Below, in pieces: positions 53,140 to 60,168 of a stretch of 64,000 nt of DNA. The notes under the pieces were generated by a model. The model did not search any database and had not been told where the DNA came from. It worked only from the letters and a program-made list of their open reading frames with translations. This DNA comes from Ornithobacterium rhinotracheale (lineage in GTDB: Bacteria; Bacteroidota; Bacteroidia; Flavobacteriales; Weeksellaceae), in NCBI RefSeq assembly GCF_022832975.1, contig NZ_CP094846.1, positions 2,343,356 to 2,407,355 on the forward strand. Reading direction: 5' to 3'. The position numbers and the translations under genes were made by a program. Position 1 is the first letter of the stretch, and each line of letters starts with the position of its first letter.

Positions 53140-53381
53140 ATCTTCGCATATCTTTTTAAATACTCTTTATCTTTTAGTTTGCCTTCGAAGTAATCTCGCA
53201 TCAGCCAGCGGGGCATTTCAATGTGTTTACCGTCATCACGGCTAAGGCAGTCCACGCACTCCCATACGGATTGCATTCTATCTTGAGTCGATGTTCCGCT
53301 CAATTCATAACTATGCCCGTTGAACTCGAATTTCCGAGTAAGCCAGCACCCTGTATCGTCTATAATTTTTACAAATTTCAT
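53133..53381 (-). CDS. Small phage protein of unknown function
   Basis: 82 residues; a beta-like N-terminus KFVKIIDDTGCWLTRKFEFNGHSYELSG, a CVDC pair and a helical end LKDKEYLKRY. The start is preceded by a TTTGCCCT leader also seen before the gene at 59642. Confidence 0.5.
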   Translation of the reverse strand: MKFVKIIDDTGCWLTRKFEFNGHSYELSGTSTQDRMQSVWECVDCLSRDDGKHIEMPRWLMRDYFEGKLKDKEYLKRYAKIW

Positions 53382-53419
53382 AGGGCAAATTTTAATTTTT
53401 CAAACTTCCTACAAAAGGA

Positions 53420-53450
53420 CAAAAAAATGGGCGAGCAGTTGGAGCTGCCC
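53420..53450 (-). terminator. Terminator in the leftward phage operon
   Basis: GGGCGAGCAGTTGGAGCTGCCC folds as a stem (minus strand GGGCAGC/GCTCGCCC) followed by a T-run (AAAAAAA on this strand at 53421-53427). It lies 3' of the gene ending at 53511. The rest of 53382-53510 has no gene. Confidence 0.7.
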
Positions 53451-53510
53451 ACCCAGCCCAATGCAGCGGCTGACAGCCCACCGCAAAGGGAAGAAATGAA
53501 TAAAAAGAAA

Positions 53511-53804
53511 CTATGCCCGTTTGTACATTTTCCATTTGTACACTTGCGCTATTACTTTTACTTCCTTATCGCCTGCTAAATTCTCTTCTACCCCCATGAT
53601 ATCAACTAACTCTATTTCGAATTTGCTTTCCTTTAGAAAAGCATAAATATCATTTTCAGTGAGTGGATGCTCGGGAATCACGCCTTTAAGCATATTAAAA
53701 ACTTCATTGGTAGTTTTATGTATGGGCTCTTGCCCAAAGCTTGTAGGCTTTTGCGCATAATCGAGTAGAAAAAACGCCTTGATATCTTCTAAATAGTCGT
53801 CCAT
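53511..53804 (-). CDS. Small phage protein, unknown function
   Basis: 97 residues. N-terminal DDYLEDIKAFFLLDYAQKPTSFGQEPIHKTTNEVFNMLKGVIPEHPLTENDIYAFLKESKFEIE looks helix-turn-helix-like or adaptor-like. Overlaps the next gene by 16 bases. Confidence 0.5.
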   Translation of the reverse strand: MDDYLEDIKAFFLLDYAQKPTSFGQEPIHKTTNEVFNMLKGVIPEHPLTENDIYAFLKESKFEIELVDIMGVEENLAGDKEVKVIAQVYKWKMYKRA

Positions 53805-54079
53805 TTTGCGAAATCTTTATTTTGAAAATAACTTCTTCTTGCATTGTTGAATGCCTCTCGGTGCGAGCTCCCCCAAGCAAACACTGCCTGCCCTAGCACA
53901 TCTATGATTTTACATTTCACAGCGCAATCTTTACTCCCTGGGGCCAATGGAAAGCTCAAAAAAGTAATTTTAGCCATTTCTTGGCGTTGGAATTTCAACA
54001 CCTCGTTTTGGGTTTTGTGGTTGGCTCTTTTTGATTTTCTGGTTCTGTTTACCATTCTTTTAATTGCTAATCCTCTCAT
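53789..54079 (-). CDS. Small basic phage protein, unknown function
   Basis: 96 residues with many Arg/Lys at the N-terminus (MRGLAIKRMVNRTRKSKRANHK) and a beta-rich centre KCKIIDVLGQAVFAWGSSHREAFNNARRSYF. Possibly nucleic-acid-binding. Overlaps the preceding gene by 16 bases. Confidence 0.5.
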   Translation of the reverse strand: MRGLAIKRMVNRTRKSKRANHKTQNEVLKFQRQEMAKITFLSFPLAPGSKDCAVKCKIIDVLGQAVFAWGSSHREAFNNARRSYFQNKDFAKWTTI

Positions 54080-54104
54080 GATTAATGTTTTATTTGTTTG
54101 ATTG

Positions 54105-54611
54105 TTATTTGATTCTAATTTGAATGAAATCCATTATTTGGCCGTTGTAATCCTTTTGAATGCGCAAGCCATCGGGCATGTAGACATAGCCCTTTTTGCG
54201 ACAATATTCTTTTAAGTAATGGTGGAGCTTCATACGGCTCACCTCTAAGCCCGTATTTTTTGAAATGTACTCATATAGCGACCATTTCATAAATTCTACA
54301 ATGTTATCTTTCGGCTCTAGGGTGGCGAGGAATTTCTCCATTGCTTCTTCTATCGCTTGCGGAATTTCTACGGTTTTTCGCACCGTGTTCCACTCATCAT
54401 AGGCTTTTTCCCTAGCCTTATTTATTTCTTCTTGGCTCCAATGAGAACCCATTAATGTTCTCAACTCTTGTTCCATGGCGTCTCTTTCGTTCATTTCTTG
54501 GAAATAAAGTCTTTTTAAATTGGCTACTTTTTCCATTTTTTGGCAAAGTATTACGCTTAAATCTTGAATGCGCCCGCCTTTGTCTTCTAAATAATAGCTC
54601 CAGTGTTTCAT
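54105..54611 (-). CDS. Phage protein of unknown function, helical with possible winged helix
   Basis: 168 residues from ATG 54611 (MKHWSYYLEDKGG). The frame opens upstream, but this ATG overlaps the stop of the preceding gene (ATGA). Long helices (YFQEMNERDAMEQELRTLMGSHWSQEEINKAREKAYDEW) and a C-terminal part EVSRMKLHHYLKEYCRKKGYVYMPDGLRIQKDY, like a DNA-binding wing. Unknown. Confidence 0.55.
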   Translation of the reverse strand: MKHWSYYLEDKGGRIQDLSVILCQKMEKVANLKRLYFQEMNERDAMEQELRTLMGSHWSQEEINKAREKAYDEWNTVRKTVEIPQAIEEAMEKFLATLEPKDNIVEFMKWSLYEYISKNTGLEVSRMKLHHYLKEYCRKKGYVYMPDGLRIQKDYNGQIMDFIQIRIK

Positions 54612-54838
54612 AATTCTTTTTTTATAAAATCGTGTATAAATTTTTTGTCTTTTAATCGATTGAACGCCTGTTCTACATCCTCGGTTCTGTCGTAAGGCTG
54701 AACAATTTCCCAAACGCCCCTGCCTTTGGGTAAAAAAATGTGCAAATAATACTTTTTCATTGCCTGGTTGTAAACCTTATACACCAGCACTTGCCCTTCT
54801 TCGAACTCGTGCGTTACGGCATATTCCAGTTTATTCAT
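54608..54838 (-). CDS. Small phage protein of unknown function
   Basis: 76 residues, beta-rich at the start (EYAVTHEFEEGQVLVYKVYNQAMKKYYLHIFLPKG) and helical at the end. Overlaps both neighbours by 4 and 8 bases, so translation is coupled. Confidence 0.5.
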   Translation of the reverse strand: MNKLEYAVTHEFEEGQVLVYKVYNQAMKKYYLHIFLPKGRGVWEIVQPYDRTEDVEQAFNRLKDKKFIHDFIKKEL

Positions 54839-55151
54839 TTCTGAAATTTTGATTCACCTCGTATTTCTCACCCTTGAGTAAACATGTTGTCATATCCAAT
54901 TCGTCCAGCACCCAAGATAGGCAAAGAATGCTATCCAAAAGCAAACAATCATCATCGCAGCAATCGTTGCCACTTAAACTCAGCTCTCGGGATAGCCTTA
55001 CGATAAGTTTTATAATGTTATTTCTCAGCCTTTCGGGTATAATTCCAACTTCCTGAATGCCTTGAAGCTCCTCAATGATTAAATCATTGATGTCCGCCTC
55101 AATCTCTGGGCGCTCACTATGCACTATTTTTTTTGTTTCTTTTATATTCAT
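54831..55151 (-). CDS. Small phage protein with clustered cysteines
   Basis: 106 residues from ATG 55151. Helical, with NDCCDDDCLLLDSILCLSW holding several Cys and Asp and a second Cys group (MTTCLL). First gene of the small-gene run divergent from the XRE regulator gene, so likely an early gene controlled by it. Function unknown. Confidence 0.5.
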   Translation of the reverse strand: MNIKETKKIVHSERPEIEADINDLIIEELQGIQEVGIIPERLRNNIIKLIVRLSRELSLSGNDCCDDDCLLLDSILCLSWVLDELDMTTCLLKGEKYEVNQNFRNE

Positions 55152-55247
55152 AATTAAACTTTGATTTAATTTTGAGCTACAAATATAAATCAAAGTTTAA
55201 TAATAACAAAGAAAAATTAAATAATTCTTTATTTTATTTTTCCATTA

Positions 55248-55278
55248 TTGTACTTTACTTTATTTATTAATACTTTTG
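55248..55278 (+). promoter_or_regulatory. Promoter of the XRE regulator gene
   Basis: TTG (55248-55250), a 20-base spacer and TACTTTTG (55271-55278), a TAnnTTTG -7 element, four bases before the ATG: a nearly leaderless message. Confidence 0.6.
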
Positions 55279-55282
55279 TGCT

Positions 55283-55567
55283 ATGATTTTAAGACTTCAA
55301 GAAATATTAGAAGAAAAAAATATTACTTCTAAAGATCTATCAGAAATGGCAGATTTGTCTCAAGTATCAATAAGTAATATCCTTAATGGGAAAAGCTCTC
55401 CCAAAATAGATACTATAAACAAGATAGCTACAGTTCTAAAAGTTCCTATTACTGCTCTATTTGTAGAAAAAACTTCCAAAATTCAATTAATTATAGATGA
55501 TAATTTACACACATTTTATAGCCTTGAAGAATTGAAAGAATTTATACAAAAAAAAACCGATGAGTAA
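55283..55567 (+). CDS. XRE-family transcription regulator
   Basis: 94 residues. The helix-turn-helix at residues 6-58 (LQEILEEKNITSKDLSEMADLSQVSISNILNGKSSPKIDTINKIATVLKVPITALF) is the XRE/Cro type; a short C-terminal part (LIIDDNLHTFYSLEELKEFI) follows. It is divergent from the leftward small-gene operon and could be its repressor. The stop overlaps a duplicated 71-bp segment. Confidence 0.85.
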   Translation: MILRLQEILEEKNITSKDLSEMADLSQVSISNILNGKSSPKIDTINKIATVLKVPITALFVEKTSKIQLIIDDNLHTFYSLEELKEFIQKKTDE

Positions 55568-55623
55568 AATCATCGGCTTCTCTATTTCGTATTAGCAAAA
55601 AAGCCACTCGTTTCTGAGTGGCT
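55553..55623. repeat. 71-bp direct repeat, copy 1
   Basis: Identical to 56494-56564 at 70 of 71 positions. It holds two hairpins: CCGATGA/TCATCGG (a terminator for the rightward gene) and AGCCACTC/GAGTGGCT. It marks a duplication that links the HicAB modules. Confidence 0.88.
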
Positions 55624-55643
55624 AGGCATCCGCAAAAAATAAA

Positions 55644-55667
55644 AAGCCCCCTATATATAGGGGGCTT
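55644..55667 (-). terminator. Terminator of hicAB module 1
   Basis: Perfect stem AAGCCCCCTATA/TATAGGGGGCTT with T-rich DNA after it on the minus strand. Confidence 0.8.
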
Positions 55668-55700
55668 AGCGCATTCAGAAAAAGAGTTTGTTTGTAATAA

Positions 55701-56111
55701 TCAAGTAAACTGAATGCTTTTCAATTCATCAGCAAAATTATTCAATGCCAATTGAATTTTTTTGGCAGTTTGCACACTAGGATTTCTAAAACCTTGTATA
55801 TAGTGGCTTAGCTGAGCTTTATTAATACCCGTTAATTTACTGAGCCCCACCAAGGATAAAAACTGATTGTAATAGGATAAAAAAGAAGCCACATCATAAT
55901 GAAACTCAAAATCAGCCTCTACAAATTTTTTACCTTCTTCTTCATATAAATTTTTCATCTCCTCATAGCAAATTTTAAAATCCTCTATCGCTTCTTTTGC
56001 CGTTTTTCCGTCACCGATTACGCCATAGTTCAAAGTGTTGTCTTTCAAATCCACATAAACGCCGTAGGTTCCATCTTTTCCGATTTCCACAAATGCTTTA
56101 ATTTTCTTCAT
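55701..56111 (-). CDS. hicB: HicB-type antitoxin, module 1
   Basis: 136 residues. N-terminal partial RNase H fold (IKAFVEIGKDGTYGVYVDL, GDGKTAKEAIEDFKICYEEM) and C-terminal XRE-like DNA-binding domain (LVGLSKLTGINKAQLSHYIQGFRNPSVQTAKKIQLALN). It binds HicA and represses its operon. About half identical to HicB of module 2. Confidence 0.88.
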   Translation of the reverse strand: MKKIKAFVEIGKDGTYGVYVDLKDNTLNYGVIGDGKTAKEAIEDFKICYEEMKNLYEEEGKKFVEADFEFHYDVASFLSYYNQFLSLVGLSKLTGINKAQLSHYIQGFRNPSVQTAKKIQLALNNFADELKSIQFT

Positions 56112-56133
56112 AATTATTTAGTTTTTGCAGGGG

Positions 56134-56322
56134 CTATTTCACCCCCGCTGATTTTAAAATACTTTGTAAAGTTCCCGTTTTTACTTCTTGGCTCTTATGA
56201 TTACTCATTTTAAACTTTTTTTTAGTTATTGGGCTAAACCACACGGGGTGCCCATTAATTTGCTTTCCTGTATCATAACAGCCATTTTTCTTTAATTTCT
56301 TCTCTAATTCTGAATATTTCAT
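56134..56322 (-). CDS. hicA: HicA-type toxin, module 1
   Basis: 62 residues, the dsRBD-like fold of HicA: MKYSELEKKLKKNGCY, WFSPITKKKFKMSNHKSQEVKTGTL with the His of MSNHK. HicA is an mRNA interferase. Upstream of hicB, the usual order. Confidence 0.85.
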   Translation of the reverse strand: MKYSELEKKLKKNGCYDTGKQINGHPVWFSPITKKKFKMSNHKSQEVKTGTLQSILKSAGVK

Positions 56323-56353
56323 TTTTACTTGATTATTACACTACAAATATAAT

Positions 56354-56371
56354 GATATTTTTTTGAATATC
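56354..56371. promoter_or_regulatory. Palindromic operator of hicAB module 1
   Basis: GATATTTTTTTGAATATC: GATATT and AATATC around 6 bases, 31 bases before the hicA start. Likely HicB binding site. Confidence 0.55.
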
Positions 56372-56404
56372 AAAAAAGAATTTAATTTTTTATAAATTTG
56401 TGCT

Positions 56405-56494
56405 ATGCAAATATCATTCACACTTATCATCATTTTATTATTGTTTGCCATCGTACTCACGCTTTCAGATATTTCTAAAAAGCTGGATAAATAA
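56405..56494 (+). CDS. Small hydrophobic membrane peptide (29 residues)
   Basis: Short, so easily missed: ATG 56405 to TAA 56494. The peptide is MQISFTLIIILLLF followed by AIVLTLSDISKKLDK, one transmembrane helix with a charged tail. A -7 element TAAATTTG (56393-56400) lies directly before the ATG and the leader TTTGTGCTATG is the same as in the XRE gene (55275-55285). The stop runs into the 71-bp terminator repeat. It resembles type I toxin peptides or small membrane regulators. Confidence 0.5.
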   Translation: MQISFTLIIILLLFAIVLTLSDISKKLDK

Positions 56495-56564
56495 AAACCG
56501 ATGAGTAAAATCATCGGCTTCTCTATTTCGTATTAGCAAAAAAGCCACTCATTTCTGAGTGGCT
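56494..56564. repeat. 71-bp direct repeat, copy 2
   Basis: Copy of 55553-55623 (1 mismatch). It follows the membrane peptide gene as copy 1 follows the XRE gene and lies before hicB of module 2. Confidence 0.88.
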
Positions 56565-56599
56565 TTCAACAGCAATTCAGTATTTCAGTAAGCGTTAAT

Positions 56600-57001
56600 T
56601 TAAATCATATGAAGTTGCTGTAATTCTTTCCCAAATTCTTGTAAAGCATTTTGTATTTTCTCTGTAGTCTTAGCGCTCGGATTTCTATGCCCGTTCAAGT
56701 AGTGGCTAAGTTGTCCTTGGCTCACACCCGTAAGTCTTTGCAAGCCTGCCAAAGATATATATTTGCTGTAATATTGCAAAAACGACGCCGTATCATAGTG
56801 GAACTTTACCTCCAATTCAGGAAAATCATTCCCTTCCTCCTCATAAATTTCCTTCACTTCCTCTATACATACCATAAAATCTTCTTTTGCCTCTTCCACC
56901 GACTTTCCTGTACCAATTAATCCAAAACCCAGATTTGTTTCCTTTAAATAGATGCTAAAAGTACCATCGTTAGCTCTCTCTATAATTGCATTTACTTCCA
57001 T
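56600..57001 (-). CDS. hicB: HicB-type antitoxin, module 2
   Basis: 133 residues. VNAIIERANDGTFSIYLKETNLGFGLIGTGKSVEEAKEDF and the C-terminal LAGLQRLTGVSQGQLSHYLNGHRNPSAKTTEKI, the same layout as HicB of module 1. It pairs with the hicA at 57028-57216. Confidence 0.88.
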   Translation of the reverse strand: MEVNAIIERANDGTFSIYLKETNLGFGLIGTGKSVEEAKEDFMVCIEEVKEIYEEEGNDFPELEVKFHYDTASFLQYYSKYISLAGLQRLTGVSQGQLSHYLNGHRNPSAKTTEKIQNALQEFGKELQQLHMI

Positions 57002-57027
57002 ATACTTATGTTTTTTTAAGGAGGGGG

Positions 57028-57216
57028 CTAAAATTTAACCCCCGATAATTCACTTATTCTTTTTAAAGTTCCTGTCGCCACTTCCTCTTTTTCGTGTCTT
57101 CCCGTGGGGAATTTATTTCCCGTAATAGGGCTATACCATATCGGGTGTCGTTTGCCTTGCCTATGCACAAAGCAACCTGCTTCTTTCAGTTTTTTGTGCA
57201 ATTCTGAATACTTCAT
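57028..57216 (-). CDS. hicA: HicA-type toxin, module 2
   Basis: 62 residues: MKYSELHKKLKEAGCFVHRQGKRHPIWYSPITGNKFPTGRHEKEEVATGTLKRI, with the catalytic-region His (GRHE). Close paralogue of HicA of module 1. Confidence 0.88.
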   Translation of the reverse strand: MKYSELHKKLKEAGCFVHRQGKRHPIWYSPITGNKFPTGRHEKEEVATGTLKRISELSGVKF

Positions 57217-57251
57217 ATTTCAATGATTTAAATTAACAGCACAAAGATAAT

Positions 57252-57269
57252 GATATTAATTTTAATATC
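57252..57269. promoter_or_regulatory. Palindromic operator of hicAB module 2
   Basis: GATATTAA-TT-TTAATATC, a perfect 8-bp inverted repeat 35 bases before hicA. It is different from but related to the module 1 operator. Confidence 0.6.
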
Positions 57270-57303
57270 AAAACATTTTTAAATAAAAATATATACATAG
57301 CAA

Positions 57304-57328
57304 AAAAGCCACTCATTTGAGTGGCTTT
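57304..57328 (-). terminator. Terminator of hicAB module 3
   Basis: AAAAGCCACTCA/TGAGTGGCTTTT stem with T-run; related to the second hairpin of the 71-bp repeat. Confidence 0.75.
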
Positions 57329-57362
57329 TTCTTGGGTGTTAATTTAAAGTAGATATAGAAAG

Positions 57363-57767
57363 TTAAGCAAAATAAAATTGCTTTAAATCATCAGCTAATT
57401 GGTGCAATCCTCTCTGAATTTGTAGCGATTTTTGTTCAGAAAGTTCTATGTTTTGGCTAGAAAGTCTGCGTAAATGGCTCGGATTAAGCCCAAGATACTT
57501 GGCTAGTTCGCTTTTATTGAAAAGGGAATAGTATTCAAAAAAAGTTTTTAAGTCTAGATAAAACATAAACTTGGCATTTTGCAATTCTTTCGCCTGCTGT
57601 ACCTTCCCTTGTTCTAAAAAATCATCTACTAACAATGATCTCACTTCTTCAAAATTATCTTTCACTTCCTGTATGCTTTCTCCGGCACTTACAGCTCCTG
57701 GCAAATCCTCAGAATAGGCAGAATAACCAGTATTTGTTTTTTCTAAAGTAATTTTAATGTTCATCAT
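57363..57767 (-). CDS. hicB: HicB-type antitoxin, module 3
   Basis: 134 residues. IKITLEKTNTGYSAYSEDLPGAVSAGESIQEVKDNFEEV is the HicB fold with the common EDLPG; the C-terminal DNA-binding part (KSELAKYLGLNPSHLRRLSSQNIELSEQKSLQIQRGL) is more diverged. A separate family branch from modules 1 and 2. Confidence 0.85.
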   Translation of the reverse strand: MMNIKITLEKTNTGYSAYSEDLPGAVSAGESIQEVKDNFEEVRSLLVDDFLEQGKVQQAKELQNAKFMFYLDLKTFFEYYSLFNKSELAKYLGLNPSHLRRLSSQNIELSEQKSLQIQRGLHQLADDLKQFYFA

Positions 57768-57798
57768 TCTTTTTTTTAGGTTAATTTAAAGTGCGGGA

Positions 57799-57984
57799 TT
57801 ATTTCAATCCCGCTTCTCTTAAGATAGAAAGCTCCGTGCCTTTCTTCAGCTCTTGCGCTGGGTGCCTAGGCACTATCACGGTTCCTTTCTTGGTTTCGTG
57901 CTTATATAAAGAGTGCTTTTTGCCCTCTCTATGCAGAAACCAACCATCCTTTTTTAGGATTCGTAAGATTTCAGATACTTTCAT
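57799..57984 (-). CDS. hicA: HicA-type toxin, module 3
   Basis: 61 residues: MKVSEILRILKKDGWFLHREGKKHSLYKHETKKGTVIVPRHPAQELKKGTELSIL. The VPRHPAQELKKGT signature is canonical HicA with active-site His. Confidence 0.9.
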   Translation of the reverse strand: MKVSEILRILKKDGWFLHREGKKHSLYKHETKKGTVIVPRHPAQELKKGTELSILREAGLK

Positions 57985-58018
57985 ATCAAAGAACTTTAAA
58001 TTAACACCACAAAGATAT

Positions 58019-58064
58019 GAAACATTTTTGTTTCTTACAAATATTTTTGAAACATTTTTGTTTC
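58019..58064. promoter_or_regulatory. Two palindromic operators of hicAB module 3
   Basis: GAAACATTTTTGTTTC occurs at 58019-58034 and 58049-58064, 30 bases apart, i.e. three helical turns: likely co-operative HicB binding. It is unlike the operators of modules 1 and 2, so the three do not cross-regulate by this site. Confidence 0.65.
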
Positions 58065-58082
58065 TTTTTTAGTCCAATAAAA

Positions 58083-58102
58083 AAAGCCCCAAACGGGGCT
58101 TT
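58083..58102. terminator. Hairpin between HicAB modules and the next gene
   Basis: AAAGCCCC-AAAC-GGGGCTTT stem of 8 bp with A/T sequence on both sides; probably bidirectional. Confidence 0.7.
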
Positions 58103-58140
58103 CCAATAAATAAAAATTATGAGTCAGAAAAGAACTATTT

Positions 58141-58178
58141 CTGGAGAAAATCTTTCAAGTTTGGAGAATTGAATTTAT
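58141..58178. repeat. About 37-bp direct repeat, copy 1
   Basis: TGGAGAAAAT-TTTCAAGTTTGGAGAATTGAAT-like sequence, also at 58364-58400 with few mismatches. The two copies flank a 43-residue gene. They may be operator or promoter sequences, or a footprint of a small insertion. Confidence 0.6.
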
Positions 58179-58218
58179 CTAAATTAACCCTGCCAAAGAG
58201 AAATATATATGATTTGCT

Positions 58219-58350
58219 TTACAATTCATCTTTTTCTTCAGATTCTAAAAATTTTTTTCCTTCCGTCGTTACCAAAGACTCGTCTTCTGGAAAGAACAGA
58301 TTTAATATAGAATTCAGAGATTCTTTAAAATCATTTATAATTTTTCTCAT
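58219..58350 (-). CDS. Short phage protein, 43 residues, unknown function
   Basis: An ORF below the usual length limit: ATG at 58350, TAA at 58219. The peptide is MRKIINDFKESLNSIL..., helical and acidic, ending EKKFLESEEKDEL-like. It is flanked by near-identical 37-bp repeats. Codon content looks ordinary, but no homology is known to me. Confidence 0.4.
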   Translation of the reverse strand: MRKIINDFKESLNSILNLFFPEDESLVTTEGKKFLESEEKDEL

Positions 58351-58363
58351 AATACCATGATTT

Positions 58364-58400
58364 TTGGAGAAAATTTTTCAAGTTTGGAGAATTGAATATT
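58364..58400. repeat. About 37-bp direct repeat, copy 2
   Basis: Copy of 58141-58178, ending just before the stop of the gene at 58400. Together with copy 1 it brackets the small gene at 58219-58350. Confidence 0.6.
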
Positions 58401-58903
58401 TATCCACAAACACTATCTATATCGCTCCAGTCGTCTGGATTCAATGCCAAATGTTCTGGGTTCTTAAAAAAAACTTCTACCTGCACGCCAAATCCCAAAT
58501 CCTCGGTGTCTATCGGTTGAATTTTGGTCTGTTCTTTTAAAAACGAACCAAATAAAAAGTGGCTTTTATCATGATTATCATAGCGCAAGCGGGCATTCAC
58601 AGATTTAGCAATTTGCTCGCATTCATCTATCGCTCTGTATTGCGCCTCTATATCATCAGGAGCCACATCATTGCGCAGCACTACATAGCCAAGAGATATC
58701 ACAGCAAGCGTATTTCTACCTTCGCCTTGGTAGCCCTTTTCATAATGCCACAGCGCCAAATAGGGAGAGCTTAGCCCTGCATAAGATTTTAGTTTATTCT
58801 CCAAATCGCGCTGAAAATAGCCCGCAAAGCCCTGTATGTGTACATTGGCTTCGGCTATCTTCTGGAAGTATTCGTAAAGTTTTAAATAGCTATTTTCTTG
58901 CAT
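58400..58903 (-). CDS. Phage structural-region protein, unknown function
   Basis: 167 residues. LKLYEYFQKIAEANVHIQGFAGYFQRDLENKLKSYAGLSSPYLALWHYEKGYQGE followed by RNDVAPDDIEAQYRAIDECEQIAKSVNARLRYDN and a beta-rich end. This order (helix, then strands) and size suggest a tail-terminator or completion protein. It overlaps the next gene by 14 bases. Confidence 0.5.
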   Translation of the reverse strand: MQENSYLKLYEYFQKIAEANVHIQGFAGYFQRDLENKLKSYAGLSSPYLALWHYEKGYQGEGRNTLAVISLGYVVLRNDVAPDDIEAQYRAIDECEQIAKSVNARLRYDNHDKSHFLFGSFLKEQTKIQPIDTEDLGFGVQVEVFFKNPEHLALNPDDWSDIDSVCG

Positions 58904-59642
58904 ATTTCTCCTGTTGTTCTTGGCGCAGCATCGCCGTGGTGAGTATGTTCATAAATTCGTAAATCTTCGTTTTTTTCGCCTCGTGGTAGTTGCCCAGCGG
59001 CTGCGGGTCGTCAAACGCCAGTACTTTTATAATTTCAGAAAACGGCGTGTAAGCTTTTTCTTTTCTGAAAACGGGAACGATAGCCTCGGGGTCTGGTTCC
59101 TTGTCGGGTGGAAATATTTTAGGGTATGATTTGATGATATAATTCCTGCACGATATGTAAGAGAGTAGAATGGCATACCATAGATTCTTTTGCTTGTCGG
59201 TAATTTTAGCTACCTCGGGCAATTTTTCTTCGTCAAATTCATCCAAAGTGTAGAGTGTGGCTACCATTTGTCGCAGTAGCTTTTCATCTTTGCTCTGCGT
59301 GAAATCGTAGTACAGCTTATCCGCCATCGAGAATTGCTTAATGCTAATATTTCCCATGCGGGCGTTGGGTTTTTTGAGCCCATTAATGGTAGGGAAGGTG
59401 TAGATTGTCGGAACTTCGCCCATAAAATCCAAATAGGGGATAATTTCAGACAAAGGCACATTCCTAAGCAGGTAAGCAAATTTAATACGCTGCCAAGTAG
59501 TTCCTTTTGGCGTAAATAGCGTAAGGAGCATTTGAAAAGCTCGCTTCTCATCTGCTCCTTGATAATTAAACATACATTTGCTAAGCCTTTGTGCCTGGCT
59601 TAACGATAACTCATTCCAGCTTGTAGCAACTCGAAAATTCAT
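58890..59642 (-). CDS. Phage structural-region protein, unknown function
   Basis: 250 residues: SWNELSLSQAQRLSKCMFNYQGADEKRAFQMLLTLFTP at the N-terminus, a mid-part with FSMADKLYYDFTQSKDEKLLRQMVATLYTLDEFDEEKL, and a helical C-terminal part. A leader TTTAGCCCTATG precedes the ATG, similar to that before the gene at 53381. Perhaps a tail-tube assembly or scaffold partner; not known. Confidence 0.5.
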   Translation of the reverse strand: MNFRVATSWNELSLSQAQRLSKCMFNYQGADEKRAFQMLLTLFTPKGTTWQRIKFAYLLRNVPLSEIIPYLDFMGEVPTIYTFPTINGLKKPNARMGNISIKQFSMADKLYYDFTQSKDEKLLRQMVATLYTLDEFDEEKLPEVAKITDKQKNLWYAILLSYISCRNYIIKSYPKIFPPDKEPDPEAIVPVFRKEKAYTPFSEIIKVLAFDDPQPLGNYHEAKKTKIYEFMNILTTAMLRQEQQEKYARK

Positions 59643-59681
59643 AGGGCTAAATTAGTAAGATGAATTTTCTCGTGAAAGGAC

Positions 59682-59716
59682 AAAAAAAGCCCCACATCGG
59701 CTCAAATGCAGGGCTT
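59682..59716 (-). terminator. Terminator after the DUF5053-like gene
   Basis: AAGCCCC (59687-59693) pairs with GGGGCTT-like GGGCTTA (59711-59717) on the minus strand, then a run of T. The T-run plus GTCCTTT tail matches that of the terminator at 53420. Confidence 0.65.
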
Positions 59717-59740
59717 AGGTGTTAATAAAAATAGTAAGAA

Positions 59741-60124
59741 TCAAACCACTCTTACCGAGCCTATTTTTTTACTCAAATCGTGTAACGCAAAATTGAGTAT
59801 TTCTTTTTCTCTCTCTGTAAATTGGGCAGGCTTGCCATTTACGATATTGCCATTTATCCGTTGGTAAAACCATTCTTTGCTTTTGCTAAAATAATTTTTA
59901 GCAATAAACGAAACCGAAATAAAAGGCAGAATATCTTTTAACTGCTCTCGCACCAAAAGTTTTTCAAGATTTTCATTCGTTTCTTTCATACACGCAAGCA
60001 TAGCCTGTGCAAAAGCCTCTGGGTTCTCTTGGTTCAAGGCTTTAAGTTCAGTTTCTATTCGTTCTTTTTCCTCCTCTGTGGCAGTACGGAATTTATCTCT
60101 AAGCTGTTTTACTTTATCTATCAT
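59741..60124 (-). CDS. DUF5053-like phage protein
   Basis: 127 residues. Coiled N-terminus (KQLRDKFRTATEEEKERIETELKALN), then SVSFIAKNYFSKSKEWFYQRINGNIVNGKPAQFTEREKEILNFALHDLSKKIGSV. This last part, with a helix-turn-helix-like middle, resembles DUF5053 proteins of Bacteroidota phages (from memory). Function unknown; perhaps DNA-binding. Confidence 0.6.
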   Translation of the reverse strand: MIDKVKQLRDKFRTATEEEKERIETELKALNQENPEAFAQAMLACMKETNENLEKLLVREQLKDILPFISVSFIAKNYFSKSKEWFYQRINGNIVNGKPAQFTEREKEILNFALHDLSKKIGSVRVV

Positions 60125-60142
60125 TTTCTTTATTTTTTAATT

Positions 60143-60163
60143 AAGCCCCCCAAAAGGGGGCTT
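60143..60163. terminator. Hairpin between small phage genes
   Basis: AAGCCCCCC/GGGGGCTT stem with little T-run; probably a weak terminator or a processing site. Confidence 0.4.
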
Positions 60164-60168
60164 ATGGA

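Noticed and set aside
58400..58408. Perfect DnaA box TTATCCACA
   Set aside because: It is made of the last codons and stop of the gene at 58400 and stands alone; no cluster or AT-rich unwinding region goes with it.
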